From positions 1-54,590 of the forward strand of contig JAFWUC010000045.1 of the NCBI GenBank assembly GCA_017518705.1: 54,590 nt of DNA. Direction: 5' to 3'. This DNA comes from Clostridia bacterium. Its GTDB lineage: Bacteria; Bacillota_A; Clostridia; Christensenellales; Aristaeellaceae. Positions 15,888 through 26,020 of this stretch are shown one piece after another. The notes under the pieces are model-generated. The model was not told the origin of the DNA, did not search any database, and saw only the letters and a list, made by a program, of their open reading frames with translations. A program made the translations under genes and the position numbers. Positions within the stretch are counted from its first letter, which is position 1, and the number at the start of each line of letters is the position of its first letter.

Positions 15888-18593
15888 TTACGCGTTTTTG
15901 CCGTGGCAGTTCTTGAACTTGAGGCCGCTGCCGCAGGGGCACGGCTCGTTTCTGCCCACTTTCTTGATCACCCTAATGGGCGCCCTGGAAACCTGCGCGT
16001 CCTGGTTGGTGGTTATGTTCTTGGCCACTTCTTTTCTTTCCGGCGGACGGGTTATGATGGCCATGTAGAGCTTGCGCAGCGTATCCTCCTGGATCAGATG
16101 CACCATTTCCTCGAACATGTCGTAGCCTTCGTGCTGGTATTCCACGATGGGCTGCCGCTGGGCGTAGGCTCTGAGACCTATGCCTTCACGCAGCACGTCC
16201 ATGGCGTCGATATGATCCATCCAGCGGTTGTCCACGCTGTTGAGCAGGAAGGTGCGCTCCACTTCGCGCATGTCGAAACCCGCGTCGGAGATCATCTGCT
16301 CCCTGCGGGCGTAGGTATCCAGGCTGGACTTTCTTACCGCCTGATAGAAGCCCTCCCGCGTCACGGGATCCAGGGAGTCGAACGCCGCCCTGACCTGACC
16401 TTTCTCCACGCATATGCGCTCCAAATACTCGCCCATGCCCTTGATATCCCAGTTCTCTGGCGGCGCGTCCGGCGCGCAGTAGCTGTCCAGCGCCTCGGAG
16501 AGTATGGTGTCCCGCATGTCGTTTATGAAGGAGAGCATGTCCTCCCCCTCCAGCACCTGCCGCCTCTGGGCGTAAATGATGTTGCGCTGGGTGTTCATAA
16601 CGTCGTCGTACTGCAGCACGCTCTTGCGGATGTCGAAGTTGCGGCTTTCGACCCGCTTCTGGCTGGCCTCGATCTGCTTGGAAAGGATGCCGTACTCTAT
16701 GCGCTCGTTCTCCTTTACGCCCAGGCGGTCCACCATGGGCCGGATGCGGTCGCTGCCGAACAGGCGCATCAGGTCGTCTTCCAGCGAGATAAAGAAGCGG
16801 CTGGCGCCCGGGTCGCCCTGACGTCCGGCACGGCCGCGCAGCTGGTTGTCTATGCGGCGGCTCTCGTGGCGCTCGGTGCCGATGATATACAGTCCGCCCA
16901 GTTTCACGACCTCGTCGTGCTCCCGGTCGGTCACCTTTTTGTGAGTCTCGTACAGCTCGTTGTATTTCTGGCGCAGATCGAGTATCTCCTGGCTCACTTC
17001 TTCTGAATGGCCCACGGCCTCCTCGATCATGGCGTCGTCGTAACCCTGCAGTTTGAGCTCGTGCTTGGCCATGAATTCGGCGTTGCCGCCCAGCAGGATG
17101 TCCGTGCCTCGGCCGGCCATGTTGGTCGAGATGGTCACCGCGCCTTTTTTGCCCGCCTGGGCGACTATCTCGGCTTCCTTCTCATGGAACTTGGCGTTGA
17201 GCACCGTGTGGCGTATGCCCTTTTTTTCCAGCAGTTTGCTTACGTATTCGCTTTTTTCCACCGACACCGTGCCCACCAGTACCGGCTGGCCGGTGGTGTG
17301 GAGCTTTTCCACCTCGTCCGCCACGGCGTCGAATTTGCCCTTCATGGTGGTATAGACAGCGTCGTTGTAGTCTTTTCTTATCATGGGGCGGTTGGTGGGT
17401 ATGCACACAACGTCCAGCTTGTATATGCCCCTGAATTCCTCTTCTTCCGTCTTGGCGGTACCGGTCATTCCGCTTATCTTTTTATACATGCGGAAGTAGT
17501 TCTGGAAGGTGATGGTGGCCAGGGTCTTGCTTTCCCTTTCCACCTTGACGTGTTCCTTGGCCTCGATCGCCTGGTGCAGGCCGTCGGAGTAGCGCCGTCC
17601 CGTCATGAGGCGGCCCGTGAATTCGTCAACGATAACGACCTGCCCGTCCTTGACCACGTAATCCACATCCCGTTTCATGAGCGCGTGCGCCCGCAGGGCG
17701 GCGAGGATGTGGTGGTACAGCTCGTTGTTCTGGATCTCCGCCAAGTTTTCTATGTTGAACGCCTGCTCGGCCTTTCTTACGCCCAGCTCTGTCAGGGAGA
17801 TGGTCTTTTCCTTTTCGTCCTTGGTGTAGTCCTTGTCCTCGCCCTCCCTTAGCGTGCACACGAACCTGTCCGCCATGTTGTACAGTTCGGTGGACTTTTC
17901 GCCCTGTCCGCTGATTATGAGTGGAGTGCGGGCTTCGTCGATAAGTATGGAGTCGACTTCGTCCACTATGGCGAAGTTCAGGGGGCGCTGCACCATGCGC
18001 TCTTTCACGACCACCATGTTGTCTCTCAGGTAGTCGAAGCCCAGCTCGTTGTTGGTGGCGTATGTGATGTCCGCCCGGTAGGCTTCCTGCCTCTGTTCGG
18101 GAGTCATATCGTGAAGGATCAGACCCACCTGCATGCCCATAAAGCGGTAGATCTTGCCCATCCACTCGGAGTGGTACTTGGCCAGATAGTCGTTGACCGT
18201 GACCACGTGCACTCCCTCGCCCGGCAGCGCGTTCAGATACGCGGCCAGCGCGGCGGTAAGCGTCTTGCCTTCACCGGTCTTAAGCTCCGCTATGCGGCCC
18301 TGATGCAACACCACGGCGCCCGCCAGCTGTACGGGGTAGGCTCTCTGCCCTATGGCGCGGAAAGCGCCCTCCCTGACCGCCGCCAGCGCGTCCACCAGCA
18401 GGTCGTCCAGGGTCTTGCCCTCCTTGAGCATGGCGCGGAATTCGTCCGTCTTCGCCCTGAGTTCCGCGTCGGACAGCTTTTCCAGCTCCGCCCGCTTCGC
18501 CTCTATGAGCTTGACGGTCTTCATCACTTTTTTGACCTCCGCCTCGTTGGAGCCGGAGAGCAGACCTTTTATTTTATCAAACAGTTTTTCCAT
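15888..18593 (-). CDS. secA: Preprotein translocase ATPase SecA
   Basis: SecA drives export of unfolded preproteins through SecYEG. The ~901-residue protein has Walker [12 protein letters not shown] near residue 105, the DEAD-type Walker [17 protein letters not shown], the TGRL/MTGRR region and the helicase motif [10 protein letters not shown]. It ends with the SEC-C zinc/SecB-binding tail [14 protein letters not shown]. Two ATGs stand in tandem; I prefer the second (18593) because GGGAG then lies six bases away instead of three. It is first in the secA-prfB-tsaD-EamA operon and has a good promoter immediately upstream. Confidence 0.96.
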   Translation of the reverse strand: MEKLFDKIKGLLSGSNEAEVKKVMKTVKLIEAKRAELEKLSDAELRAKTDEFRAMLKEGKTLDDLLVDALAAVREGAFRAIGQRAYPVQLAGAVVLHQGRIAELKTGEGKTLTAALAAYLNALPGEGVHVVTVNDYLAKYHSEWMGKIYRFMGMQVGLILHDMTPEQRQEAYRADITYATNNELGFDYLRDNMVVVKERMVQRPLNFAIVDEVDSILIDEARTPLIISGQGEKSTELYNMADRFVCTLREGEDKDYTKDEKEKTISLTELGVRKAEQAFNIENLAEIQNNELYHHILAALRAHALMKRDVDYVVKDGQVVIVDEFTGRLMTGRRYSDGLHQAIEAKEHVKVERESKTLATITFQNYFRMYKKISGMTGTAKTEEEEFRGIYKLDVVCIPTNRPMIRKDYNDAVYTTMKGKFDAVADEVEKLHTTGQPVLVGTVSVEKSEYVSKLLEKKGIRHTVLNAKFHEKEAEIVAQAGKKGAVTISTNMAGRGTDILLGGNAEFMAKHELKLQGYDDAMIEEAVGHSEEVSQEILDLRQKYNELYETHKKVTDREHDEVVKLGGLYIIGTERHESRRIDNQLRGRAGRQGDPGASRFFISLEDDLMRLFGSDRIRPMVDRLGVKENERIEYGILSKQIEASQKRVESRNFDIRKSVLQYDDVMNTQRNIIYAQRRQVLEGEDMLSFINDMRDTILSEALDSYCAPDAPPENWDIKGMGEYLERICVEKGQVRAAFDSLDPVTREGFYQAVRKSSLDTYARREQMISDAGFDMREVERTFLLNSVDNRWMDHIDAMDVLREGIGLRAYAQRQPIVEYQHEGYDMFEEMVHLIQEDTLRKLYMAIITRPPERKEVAKNITTNQDAQVSRAPIRVIKKVGRNEPCPCGSGLKFKNCHGKNA

Positions 18594-18620
18594 CATAATC
18601 TCCCATTTTAGTCTGCCTGC

Positions 18621-18649
18621 ATTATACCACTTTACAAGGCGGTTTTCAA
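18621..18649 (-). promoter_or_regulatory. Sigma-A-type promoter of the secA operon
   Basis: Minus strand TTGAAA (18649-18644), a 17-base spacer, TATAAT (18626-18621). The promoter sits between secA and the stop of the transglutaminase gene. Confidence 0.8.
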
Positions 18650-18652
18650 GCG

Positions 18653-21001
18653 TCAGGGTATATTAAGGCTGACGCCTCCCCCGGCAAATATCCTCTTTAT
18701 CAGCAGCTTCAGCCTGCCCAAACGGCTCACCCTGCCGAGTATCTCCTTATAGCAGCTTTCAGCCTGCGCTATCTGCCTTTGAGCGGGCGCGAGCTTGCCG
18801 TAAGCCGCCCTCGCGACACACTCGCTGACGGAAACGAACTCTTCCGGTGCCAGACTCGCCTGTACCGCCCTTTCGGCGAAACCTGCGGGCGTAAAGCCCT
18901 GCTCATAGTCCATGCCCCGGGTCTTCAGCGCGTCTATGCTGAGCCTGTACCACAAAAACAGTTTTTCCGTGCCGGTCTTATATCCGTTTTCCAGACGTTT
19001 GGGGTCCGTGTTTTTGATCCTCACGCTCACGAACGCTCCCGCGCCCGCCAGCAGCAGTATGAGCAGCAGCCATATCAGCCAGCCGTAGGAGCGCGGCGCC
19101 TGTTCATCCGGCGCCTCGTCCTCCATTGACGCTTCGCTGTCTACCGGGTCGGGCGTGGGCGTGCCGTTTCCCTCATCAGGAGGTGGTTCAGGCGTGTTTT
19201 CGGGGCCGTCATCCGGCAGCTCCTCGTCGGGCCAGTCCATGTCGTCCTCTTCGGGGGTAGGCGACGGAGTCGGCTCGGGCGTGGGCGTAGGAGTCGGCGC
19301 AGGCATGTCAGGAGACGGCGGCGTCCCGTCGGACTGATCGGATCCGTCTGAGTTTGACCCGTCCCGGTCTTCTCCCGCATCGGGCGGAGTCGCCTCGAAG
19401 GTCACCCAGCCGAATCCCTTAAAGTACACCTCGCTCCAGGCGTGGGCATCCCGGCCCGTGACCACGTTCTCCCCGCCTTCCTTCACCAGGTAGCCTTCCA
19501 CATACCGGGCAGGCAGACCCGCGATGCGGGCCATAAGCGTCATGGCAGAGGCGAAATACATGCAGTAGCCGTTCATGCCGTTGAGCAGGAACCAGCTCAC
19601 GAAGTCCTCGCCTTCCGGCACGTAGCCGGGGGTGAGCGTATATCTTCCGTTCTGCTTAAGATAGTCCCGTATGGCCGCGGCCGCCTCGTACGGCGTCGCG
19701 CTGCCCCGCGTGATCTCCTCGGTCAGCTCGTACACCCGCGCGTCCACGCCCTTGGGCACGTCCCTGTTCAGCAGTATCACGAAAGGCCAGCTGTCGTCCT
19801 TGTTTTCCCCGGCAGCGTTCACGGCGTCCGCCATGATGCTGTCGTCCGCGTATTCCCAGTAATCGAACGTATAAGCGTCCCCGCCCTCGAGCCGGCGGGA
19901 AGCGAACATCTCGCCTATATTGTTGTAGTATATCTTAAGCCCGCTGTCGACGCTTCCGGTGCGGTTTGGAACGTAGACAGCCCAGTACAGGTTGTCGCCC
20001 AGCACTTCCACCGACGCGGTTTTGAGAGCAAATCCGCCGCTTTCCGAGCTTTTGTCCAGGTCGAACGCCTGAGCGTACTCTCCGCGGTAGAGCAGCCCCT
20101 CGATGCCGGAAAGCATGTATCTGCGGATCTTGCCCGCCTTTTCCGTGTTGCTCTCGTCCACCCACGCCCGTCCGTTGTAGGTGTAGCGCACCGAGCCGCG
20201 CAGGTAGAGCCTGCCGTCGGAAGTGACTTTCAGCACCTCGTCGTTTCTGGGATATGCAGGGCCGCCGAAGGTCTCGTTTCTCGTGCGCCAGCCGTAGGAA
20301 CCGATATTGAACGAACGGCGCTGCTCCAGTTCGTCCCGGTCCAGGTTAAAGGTGTCTATGACCAGCTTAACCGCCTTGCGGGACGCTTCTTCCAGCGCCG
20401 GCACCGTAACTCCTTTTGGCACCAGCGCCCAGCTGAGCAGGGCCGCGATCAGGGCCAGGCTTATCATCGCCCGGTAGCCCGAGAACCGCAGCCTACCGGT
20501 CAGGGCATACATGGAGCTCAGGGCGAACACCGCCAGAACAAAATACTTTTCGTTGGGTTTATAGTCCAAAAACCAGAACAGCACGAAACACATGAGGGCT
20601 ATGCTTATAAGCAAACTCACGCCCTTAAGGTCATTAAGTACGACGTATGCCTCCACCATAAGGCCCAGCGACACCGAAAGCGTGAGCTGGTCCGCATATG
20701 TTTCCGCTTCCCCGGCTTTTACCGCGTCGATGACCCTGCCCACATAGGCTATCGGGTTCCAGCCGCCCAGCAGCTTAATTCCCGCAAACGCCGCCAGCGC
20801 GCACAAGGTGATCCAGCCGGACAGTTTGGACACGCTCATAAGCCCCAGTATGCACGCCGCCAGCAGGGTATAGCCTATCACGTAGCCGGGAGCGGCGCCC
20901 AGGTCCCACAGGTCGTACATCAGCGCCAGGGAGAAGCCGTATACGGCGGAAAGCACGATGGGCGCGAACCTTAAAAGCGCCGCGTTAAGCTGTTTCTTCA
21001 T
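18653..21001 (-). CDS. Transglutaminase-like membrane protein (TgpA/DUF3488 type)
   Basis: A 782-residue protein with an N-terminal block of about six to eight membrane helices (to ~215), an extracellular region, and a transglutaminase-like core (~410-540). The core has the Cys in [10 protein letters not shown] (about C480) and the His in [10 protein letters not shown] (about H520), with FEATPPD after it. A long Asp/Pro/Thr linker ([16 protein letters not shown]) follows, then one more membrane helix (~650) and a cytoplasmic tail of ~110 residues. Such proteins stand with MoxR and DUF58 genes, exactly as here, and are thought to work on the cell envelope. The ATG has GGAGG six bases upstream and overlaps the DUF58 gene by 17 bases. 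Confidence 0.88.
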   Translation of the reverse strand: MKKQLNAALLRFAPIVLSAVYGFSLALMYDLWDLGAAPGYVIGYTLLAACILGLMSVSKLSGWITLCALAAFAGIKLLGGWNPIAYVGRVIDAVKAGEAETYADQLTLSVSLGLMVEAYVVLNDLKGVSLLISIALMCFVLFWFLDYKPNEKYFVLAVFALSSMYALTGRLRFSGYRAMISLALIAALLSWALVPKGVTVPALEEASRKAVKLVIDTFNLDRDELEQRRSFNIGSYGWRTRNETFGGPAYPRNDEVLKVTSDGRLYLRGSVRYTYNGRAWVDESNTEKAGKIRRYMLSGIEGLLYRGEYAQAFDLDKSSESGGFALKTASVEVLGDNLYWAVYVPNRTGSVDSGLKIYYNNIGEMFASRRLEGGDAYTFDYWEYADDSIMADAVNAAGENKDDSWPFVILLNRDVPKGVDARVYELTEEITRGSATPYEAAAAIRDYLKQNGRYTLTPGYVPEGEDFVSWFLLNGMNGYCMYFASAMTLMARIAGLPARYVEGYLVKEGGENVVTGRDAHAWSEVYFKGFGWVTFEATPPDAGEDRDGSNSDGSDQSDGTPPSPDMPAPTPTPTPEPTPSPTPEEDDMDWPDEELPDDGPENTPEPPPDEGNGTPTPDPVDSEASMEDEAPDEQAPRSYGWLIWLLLILLLAGAGAFVSVRIKNTDPKRLENGYKTGTEKLFLWYRLSIDALKTRGMDYEQGFTPAGFAERAVQASLAPEEFVSVSECVARAAYGKLAPAQRQIAQAESCYKEILGRVSRLGRLKLLIKRIFAGGGVSLNIP

Positions 21002-22154
21002 CTTCCGCCTCCAGCGCGTACACGCTGACCGATACGCCCGCCGCATCCAGGCAGGACAGCGTCTCGTCGTTTTCCCCCGCCGCGCCCATCACGTACACCA
21101 GGCTGACTCCCAGGGAGGAATACATCCTTAAGCGGACGAGCATATCCGCTTCTCCGCTGTTGAGCGAGCTGGCGACCAGCACCGCCGCAGACGTGGTCTG
21201 TCCACGGCGCATGACTTCGCTCACTGCCGTTTTTAATTGCATATCCCCGCTCGACGCGAGACGTGAAAGCATGTCCTCCAGCTTCGGCACGTCTTCGTCC
21301 GAGGCTGCGAACACCTCGCCCAGCCCCTCCGCCGGCGCCAGCAGCCTTACGCTCTCTCCCGCTTTCAGGCACGCCCGGCACACGCTAAGCGCGCATTCGC
21401 ACACGCCGTCCTTGCGGCTTAAAGTCTCTTCGTCGTTCCCGTAGAGGCCCGCCGTCACCGGCAGTACCAGCACCTCAGGGCGGGCCGCCTCCTCGTAAGT
21501 CTTCACAAACGGCCTGAACGCCCCTGTATACGGGTCGATATAGCGGGTGCTCAGCTTCCAGTGCACGCGCTTGAGCGCGTCACCCTGCACCCATTCGCGC
21601 ACTCCCGCGGGCTCGTTGGCATCGTCGGACATGCGTATCTCGCCGGAACCCGCTTCCCGCGCGGAATACTCCGGCCTGTCCGTCTCAAAGCTCCCCGGCA
21701 GCACCGTGTAGCTCAGGCAGCCGGAGCTGATCTTGCGGCTGAACACGAACAGATTGAACAGGTCTGTCAGGTATATTCGGCCTTCGCCCGCGTCAAACAC
21801 GCCCACATGGGCGGCAGGCAGCGCGCACTGTCTCTCATAACGGCAAAAAGGCGCGCCGCCGAAGCGCGCGCTCACTCCCGCGTCCGCCTGGTACGCGGCG
21901 CTGCCTATGGGCAGTATGCCCTTGAATGAAAACCTTACGGTAAGGCGGATGTTTTCGCCCCGCTTAACCCTTTCGCCGCTCTGCGACGACGACAGCCTGA
22001 GGGTGAACAGCGCGGGTATAAGGCTTATGAGCGCCAGCGCCAGCATGAGCCCCATGCACACCGCGCCCATAAGCAGCAGGCGGCTGCCCAGTGTAAGCGC
22101 GATCACCGCGATCGTGGCGGCTGCCGCTATAAAATGGACCGTCCTGCGTCTCAC
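20985..22154 (-). CDS. DUF58 domain-containing protein
   Basis: A 389-residue protein with two N-terminal membrane helices (about 8-50) and a DUF58 domain. The diagnostic phrase is VREWVQGDALKRVHWKLSTR, equivalent to the R-E-Y-x-x-G-D-x-x-R-x-I-H-W-K motif of the family. DUF58 proteins resemble von Willebrand A domains and partner with MoxR ATPases. The start is GTG, overlapping the moxR stop as GTGA, which implies coupled translation. It is the middle gene of the moxR-DUF58-transglutaminase operon. The molecular role of the trio is not established. Confidence 0.88.
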   Translation of the reverse strand: MRRRTVHFIAAAATIAVIALTLGSRLLLMGAVCMGLMLALALISLIPALFTLRLSSSQSGERVKRGENIRLTVRFSFKGILPIGSAAYQADAGVSARFGGAPFCRYERQCALPAAHVGVFDAGEGRIYLTDLFNLFVFSRKISSGCLSYTVLPGSFETDRPEYSAREAGSGEIRMSDDANEPAGVREWVQGDALKRVHWKLSTRYIDPYTGAFRPFVKTYEEAARPEVLVLPVTAGLYGNDEETLSRKDGVCECALSVCRACLKAGESVRLLAPAEGLGEVFAASDEDVPKLEDMLSRLASSGDMQLKTAVSEVMRRGQTTSAAVLVASSLNSGEADMLVRLRMYSSLGVSLVYVMGAAGENDETLSCLDAAGVSVSVYALEAEDEETA

Positions 22155-23104
22155 TTTGCGCGCACCGGCACCGGCAGGGAGGCGATCAGGCGCGTGAGCG
22201 CCTTCGCTTCGCTGGCGTTTTTCTGGCTGATGCGGGCTTCCGGGCTCAGGCTCAGCCTGTGGGCGAGCACCGGCGCCGCCAGGGCGCGCACGTCCTCGGG
22301 CATAACGTAGTCGCGGCCTTCCATCAGCGCCCCCGCCTGCGCCGCGCGCATGAGGGCTATGGCGCCACGGGTGGAAATGCCCCTGCCGAACAGCTTCGCG
22401 CTGCGGGAAGCCTGGGCGATGTTGGTGATGTACAAACGCATTTCCTTGGACACCTTCACCTGGGTGACCTGCTGCTGCAGTTCAAGGATGTCTCCGCCGT
22501 CGCAGATGGGCTCCACTTCCTCCACGCGGCGCTTGGCGCCCCGGTACATTTCCAGCACCTTAAGCTCCTCTTCGCGGCTGGGATAGCCTATCTCTATGCG
22601 CATGAAAAACCTGTCCAGCTGCGCTTCGGGCAGGGGATAAGTGCCTACGAAATCCACGGGGTTCTGGGTGGCCAGCACCATAAAGGGCTGAGGCATGAGC
22701 CGGGTGACGCCGTCGGTGGTGACCTGCCCTTCCTGCATGACTTCCAGCAGGCTGGACTGGGTCTTGGGGGAAGTGCGGTTTATCTCGTCCGCGAGCAGCA
22801 GGTTGCTGAACACCGCGCCCTGCTTAAAGCTCATGTCCCCGGTCTTGAAGTCCATGACACTGTAGCCCGTGACGTCCGAGGGCGTCACGTCCGGCGTGAA
22901 CTGTATGCGTTTGAAGCTCAGGGCGAGGCTGCGGGCGAAGGCGGAAGCCAGGGTGGTCTTGCCCACTCCGGGCACGTCCTCTATCAGCACGTGGCCGCCG
23001 CACAGCAGGGCGTTGAACAGCAGTTCCACCGCCTCGTCCTTACCCACTATCGCCTTTGCTATATTATTTTCAAGCTCCTGTAAAAGCGTTTGAGCCGAAA
23101 GCAT
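22151..23104 (-). CDS. MoxR-family AAA+ ATPase
   Basis: A 317-residue AAA+ chaperone-like ATPase. Walker A is IEDVPGVGKTTLA, Walker B LLLADEINRTSPKTQ, sensor I ATQNPVDFVGTYPLPEAQLD. It ends with the lid domain containing GISTRGAIALMRAAQA. MoxR ATPases remodel or activate partner VWA/DUF58 proteins. The ATG has GGAGGAAAC upstream and the gene leads the three-gene operon. About 75 bases separate it from the tRNA's terminator. Confidence 0.93.
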   Translation of the reverse strand: MLSAQTLLQELENNIAKAIVGKDEAVELLFNALLCGGHVLIEDVPGVGKTTLASAFARSLALSFKRIQFTPDVTPSDVTGYSVMDFKTGDMSFKQGAVFSNLLLADEINRTSPKTQSSLLEVMQEGQVTTDGVTRLMPQPFMVLATQNPVDFVGTYPLPEAQLDRFFMRIEIGYPSREEELKVLEMYRGAKRRVEEVEPICDGGDILELQQQVTQVKVSKEMRLYITNIAQASRSAKLFGRGISTRGAIALMRAAQAGALMEGRDYVMPEDVRALAAPVLAHRLSLSPEARISQKNASEAKALTRLIASLPVPVRAK

Positions 23105-23179
23105 TTTGTTTCCTCCGTTGTACTGTCGCTTTGTCTTGCCGAAATACTATGACGTCGCACCAGGCGCAAGTGTTCCGAT

Positions 23180-23213
23180 AAACACAAAAGCGCCCTGCCT
23201 GACAGCAGGGCGC
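23180..23213 (-). terminator. Terminator downstream of tRNA-Val
   Basis: Minus strand GCGCCCTGC, six-base loop, GCAGGGCGC, then TTTTGTGTTT. It begins seven bases after the tRNA discriminator. Confidence 0.8.
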
Positions 23214-23219
23214 GGAGCG

Positions 23220-23293
23220 TGGGGTTAAATGGGCTCGAACCATCGACCTTCACGATGTCAACGTGACGCTCTGACCAACTGAGCTATAACCCC
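23220..23293 (-). tRNA. tRNA-Val (anticodon GAC)
   Basis: Cloverleaf on the minus strand: acceptor GGGGTTA/TAACCCC with discriminator A; D arm GCTCAGTTGGTCAGAGC; anticodon stem TCACG/CGTGA around loop TTGACAT, anticodon GAC; T arm with TTCGAGC. CCA is not encoded. It reads GUC/GUU valine codons. It stands alone, with a terminator just after it. Confidence 0.95.
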
Positions 23294-23367
23294 GAAACGC
23301 CCGTGTATTATATCATAATCTGCGGCCCTGTGCGCGTTTTTAAATAAATTTAACGTTTCCTTAGGGT

Positions 23368-24882
23368 CTATCTGCGTTTTTTCGCGGTCTTCTTCTGCGC
23401 TTCCTGCCGCTTCATGCGCTGCACGTACTCCCGTTTCCTGCGCTCGTAGGCTGCTTTGCGCGCCCGGTTGATGCGGTTGCGCTTCTGCTTCGCTCTGGCG
23501 ATAAGGAACACGACGAGCCCGATGAGCACCAGGTAGATCAGCCAGCTGGCGGGATTGTGGCGGGGCGAGAAGAACCTTATCACAGGTTTGTCCTCCAGCC
23601 ACTCGTCCAGCACCTCGTCGGTGGTGGGCGGCTGCATCTCCACGTCACGGGCGGAGACCACGCTGCCTTCGTACACCGCGCCGTCAAGTCCCGTGAAATG
23701 CGCCTTGCCCAGCACGTCGCCCGCCTTGAGCGGCGCGACCACGTCCTTTCCCTCGAAATCCAGCACTATCCTGTGGGCAAAATCCTTGGTGATCTCGTCC
23801 AGCCTGACCGGATCGGCGAGCTCGCTCTTAAGGTAGCCTTCGGTATAGCCTGCCGGGATGTCCGTGATGCTGAGTTCCACGTAGCCGTTGCCCGGATCGT
23901 CCTTCGCCGCCTTTTTGACCGTTACGGACAAAAGGCTGGAGTCGCTCATCTGGCACAGCTCCTTGAAGCTTAGGAAGCCGTACTGCAAAAAGCCGTACTT
24001 GAACATGCGGATAGAGTCGGTGAACGCCTCCACATAGGTCTTGTCCGCCTCGTCTATCTTGACGGGGTTGTAGCACACGGAGACCAGGGTGACTCCGTTT
24101 TGCTCCGCCGCGCCCACGAAGGAGCGCCCCGCCGCCTTGGTAAAGCCGGTCTTCACGCCGATTGCCGGCGCATAGTACAGGCGCTTGTTCTCCAGCAGCA
24201 GGTCGTATTTGGTCTCGAACGTCTGCCCGTTGGGCCAGAAAGTGCTGAACACGGTGTAGGACGTGGCAGCGACTATGGAACGGAAGGTGGCGTCCTGCAT
24301 GGCGTAAGCGGTGATCTTGGCCATGTCGCGGGCGGTGGTGTAATGGTTCACCTCGTGCAGTCCGTGGGGGTTGGTGAAGTGGGTGTTGCGCTCGTTTAAC
24401 CCCAGCTCCGCCGACTTCTGGTTCATCAGCTTGACAAACTCGTTTACGTTGCCGCTCACCAGCTGCGCCACAGCCAGCGCCGCGTCGTTGCCGCTGGAAA
24501 GCATCATGCCGTAGAGCAGGTCCGTGAAGGTCATGGTGTCGCCGGGAGTCAGTCCCATCTTGGACGAGTCGCTGGATACGGCGATATTGTTGGGTATCAC
24601 GATGGGCGCGTCCAGTACGCCGTTTGCCCTGGCCCATTCTATGCCCAGTATGCAGGTCATTATCTTGGTGGTCGAAGCGGGATAGCGCCTGTCGTCCGCA
24701 TTTTTCTCGAACAGCACGTCCCCCGTCAGCGCGTTTATGAGTATGCAGCCGCGGCCGTAAAGATGCTCCGGGACCAGATTTTCCGGCGTATCCACGGAAT
24801 AGTCGGCGGGCGTGACCGCCAGCGCGGACATGCCCAAGATCAGCGTAAGCGCAATAAGCGCGCTCAGAATCCGTCTAAACAA
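23368..24882 (-). CDS. D-alanyl-D-alanine carboxypeptidase (S11, PBP5/DacF type), membrane-anchored
   Basis: This enzyme trims the terminal D-Ala of peptidoglycan stem peptides outside the cell. The 504-residue protein has a signal peptide (1-23), the S-x-x-K nucleophile in YPASTTKIM, SGN in MLSSGNDAALA and KTG in GVKTGFTKAAG. A C-terminal beta domain and then a real membrane helix (around 447-466) with a basic tail of ~38 residues follow. This differs from the amphipathic anchor of E. coli PBP5. The start is TTG with GGAGG six bases upstream. It lies 12 bases after a second S11 gene, so the two form an operon of paralogues. Confidence 0.93.
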   Translation of the reverse strand: MFRRILSALIALTLILGMSALAVTPADYSVDTPENLVPEHLYGRGCILINALTGDVLFEKNADDRRYPASTTKIMTCILGIEWARANGVLDAPIVIPNNIAVSSDSSKMGLTPGDTMTFTDLLYGMMLSSGNDAALAVAQLVSGNVNEFVKLMNQKSAELGLNERNTHFTNPHGLHEVNHYTTARDMAKITAYAMQDATFRSIVAATSYTVFSTFWPNGQTFETKYDLLLENKRLYYAPAIGVKTGFTKAAGRSFVGAAEQNGVTLVSVCYNPVKIDEADKTYVEAFTDSIRMFKYGFLQYGFLSFKELCQMSDSSLLSVTVKKAAKDDPGNGYVELSITDIPAGYTEGYLKSELADPVRLDEITKDFAHRIVLDFEGKDVVAPLKAGDVLGKAHFTGLDGAVYEGSVVSARDVEMQPPTTDEVLDEWLEDKPVIRFFSPRHNPASWLIYLVLIGLVVFLIARAKQKRNRINRARKAAYERRKREYVQRMKRQEAQKKTAKKRR

Positions 24883-24894
24883 GTTTATCCTCCG

Positions 24895-25761
24895 TCAGGC
24901 TTCCCGGTCTTTAAGCACCTGAAAGCCGTACTCAAACAGCGTTTTTGCGTCGATCCATTTTTCGTTCTTGCCAAAGCCGCAGTGCATTATGACCACTATC
25001 AGCTCATGGCCGTCCTTGTCCGCCGCCCCCACGAAGCACTGCCCCGCCTGGGAGGTGTAGCCCGTTTTTATGCCGCGGGCATAGGGATAGTAATACTTGG
25101 TGGAAAAATCCGTTATGCCGTAATGGTGATCCAGGAACAGCTCGCCCCGCTTGCTGGTAGGCTGCATGGTGTAGCCGGTGGAAAAGGTTATTTCCCTGAA
25201 CAGGTCGTTTTCAAGGCAGTACAGCGTCAGCTTGACCATGTCGCGGCAGGTGGTGTAGTGCTGCTGGGAATGCAGCCCGTGTGCGTTGGCGAAGTGGGTG
25301 GAACCCATTCCCAGCTCCTCCGCCTTTGCGTTCATGTCGCTCACGAACGCCTTTATGGAGCCGCTGGTCAGTTCCGCGATGGCGTTGGCGGCGTCGTTGC
25401 CGGAATTGTAGATAAGCCCGTACCACAGATCGCGCATGGGCATCTTTTCGCCGTAATACACGGGAACGCGGGTCGAATCCAGGGATATGTCCCCCGCCGA
25501 AGCTGGCACGGTCACTATATCCCGCCCGTCTTTTCTTTCTATAGACACTATAAGCGTCATTATTTTGGTAGTGGATGCGGGATAGCGGCGGGCGTCTGCG
25601 CTTTTCTCGAACAACACCTCTCCCGTGTCCGCGTCCACCAGTATGCACGAATCGCTGTAAAGATTTGACGGATACTCTGCCCGCATTTCTTCGGTCTTCT
25701 CCTCGGCAACGCACGCAAGGCAGAACAGCACGGCCAAAACCAGCGCGATAACGCGTCTCAC
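24895..25761 (-). CDS. D-alanyl-D-alanine carboxypeptidase (S11), short secreted paralogue
   Basis: A 288-residue S11 peptidase with a signal peptide, S-x-x-K in YPASTTKIM, SGN in IYNSGNDAANA and KTG in GIKTGYTSQAG. Unlike its downstream neighbour it stops right after the catalytic domain and has no C-terminal anchor. The N-terminal FCLAC is only a poor lipobox match, so it is more likely secreted than a lipoprotein. I chose the GTG at 25761 because GGGAGG stands eight bases upstream; an earlier GTG abuts that site. It is the first gene of the pair, driven by an extended -10 promoter. Confidence 0.9.
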   Translation of the reverse strand: MRRVIALVLAVLFCLACVAEEKTEEMRAEYPSNLYSDSCILVDADTGEVLFEKSADARRYPASTTKIMTLIVSIERKDGRDIVTVPASAGDISLDSTRVPVYYGEKMPMRDLWYGLIYNSGNDAANAIAELTSGSIKAFVSDMNAKAEELGMGSTHFANAHGLHSQQHYTTCRDMVKLTLYCLENDLFREITFSTGYTMQPTSKRGELFLDHHYGITDFSTKYYYPYARGIKTGYTSQAGQCFVGAADKDGHELIVVIMHCGFGKNEKWIDAKTLFEYGFQVLKDREA

Positions 25762-25790
25762 AGCTTTCACCTCCCGGTATAGGCCACTAT

Positions 25791-25799
25791 ATTATACCA
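25791..25799 (-). promoter_or_regulatory. Extended -10 promoter of the carboxypeptidase pair
   Basis: Minus strand TGGTATAAT (25799-25791), with only a poor -35 (GTCAAA) 17 bases upstream. The 250-base gap to the CotH gene is otherwise A+T-rich near here and G+C-rich around 25870-25915. Confidence 0.6.
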
Positions 25800-25958
25800 A
25801 ATTATTACAGAGGTTTGACGATTTTTATGTTAAATATGTTCCAATTTCGCTATTTTTCTCATTATAATCCGCCTGCGGCCGTGCCCGGACACATGCGGGC
25901 GCGCCCGGCCCCGTTTACAGTAAATTAACCGCATTTCCCTTTATCGCGTTTCGAAATG

Positions 25959-25967
25959 TGTTATAAT
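25959..25967 (+). promoter_or_regulatory. Extended -10 promoter of the CotH operon
   Basis: TGTTATAAT (TGnTATAAT) 54 bases before the ATG at 26021; no convincing -35. Confidence 0.5.
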
Positions 25968-26020
25968 ATGTGGGACTGTGCCGCTTTGCCGGCGCTTCAC
26001 CCCTATGTTTGGAGACTGAT

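Noticed and set aside
19141..19340. Tandem DNA repeats in the transglutaminase gene
   Set aside because: They encode a Thr/Pro/Glu linker; imperfect coding repeats, not a mobile or CRISPR structure.
19442..20974. 510-codon plus-strand frame inside the transglutaminase gene
   Set aside because: Shadow frame of a GC-rich gene without recognisable domains.
24895..25761. Lipoprotein signal (FCLAC) in the short carboxypeptidase
   Set aside because: The -3 residue is Cys, not Leu/Val/Ile, so the lipobox is poor; an ordinary signal peptide fits better.
25870..25920. G+C-rich hairpins between the carboxypeptidase and CotH promoters
   Set aside because: Stems are short and no T-run follows; no RNA gene or binding site could be supported.
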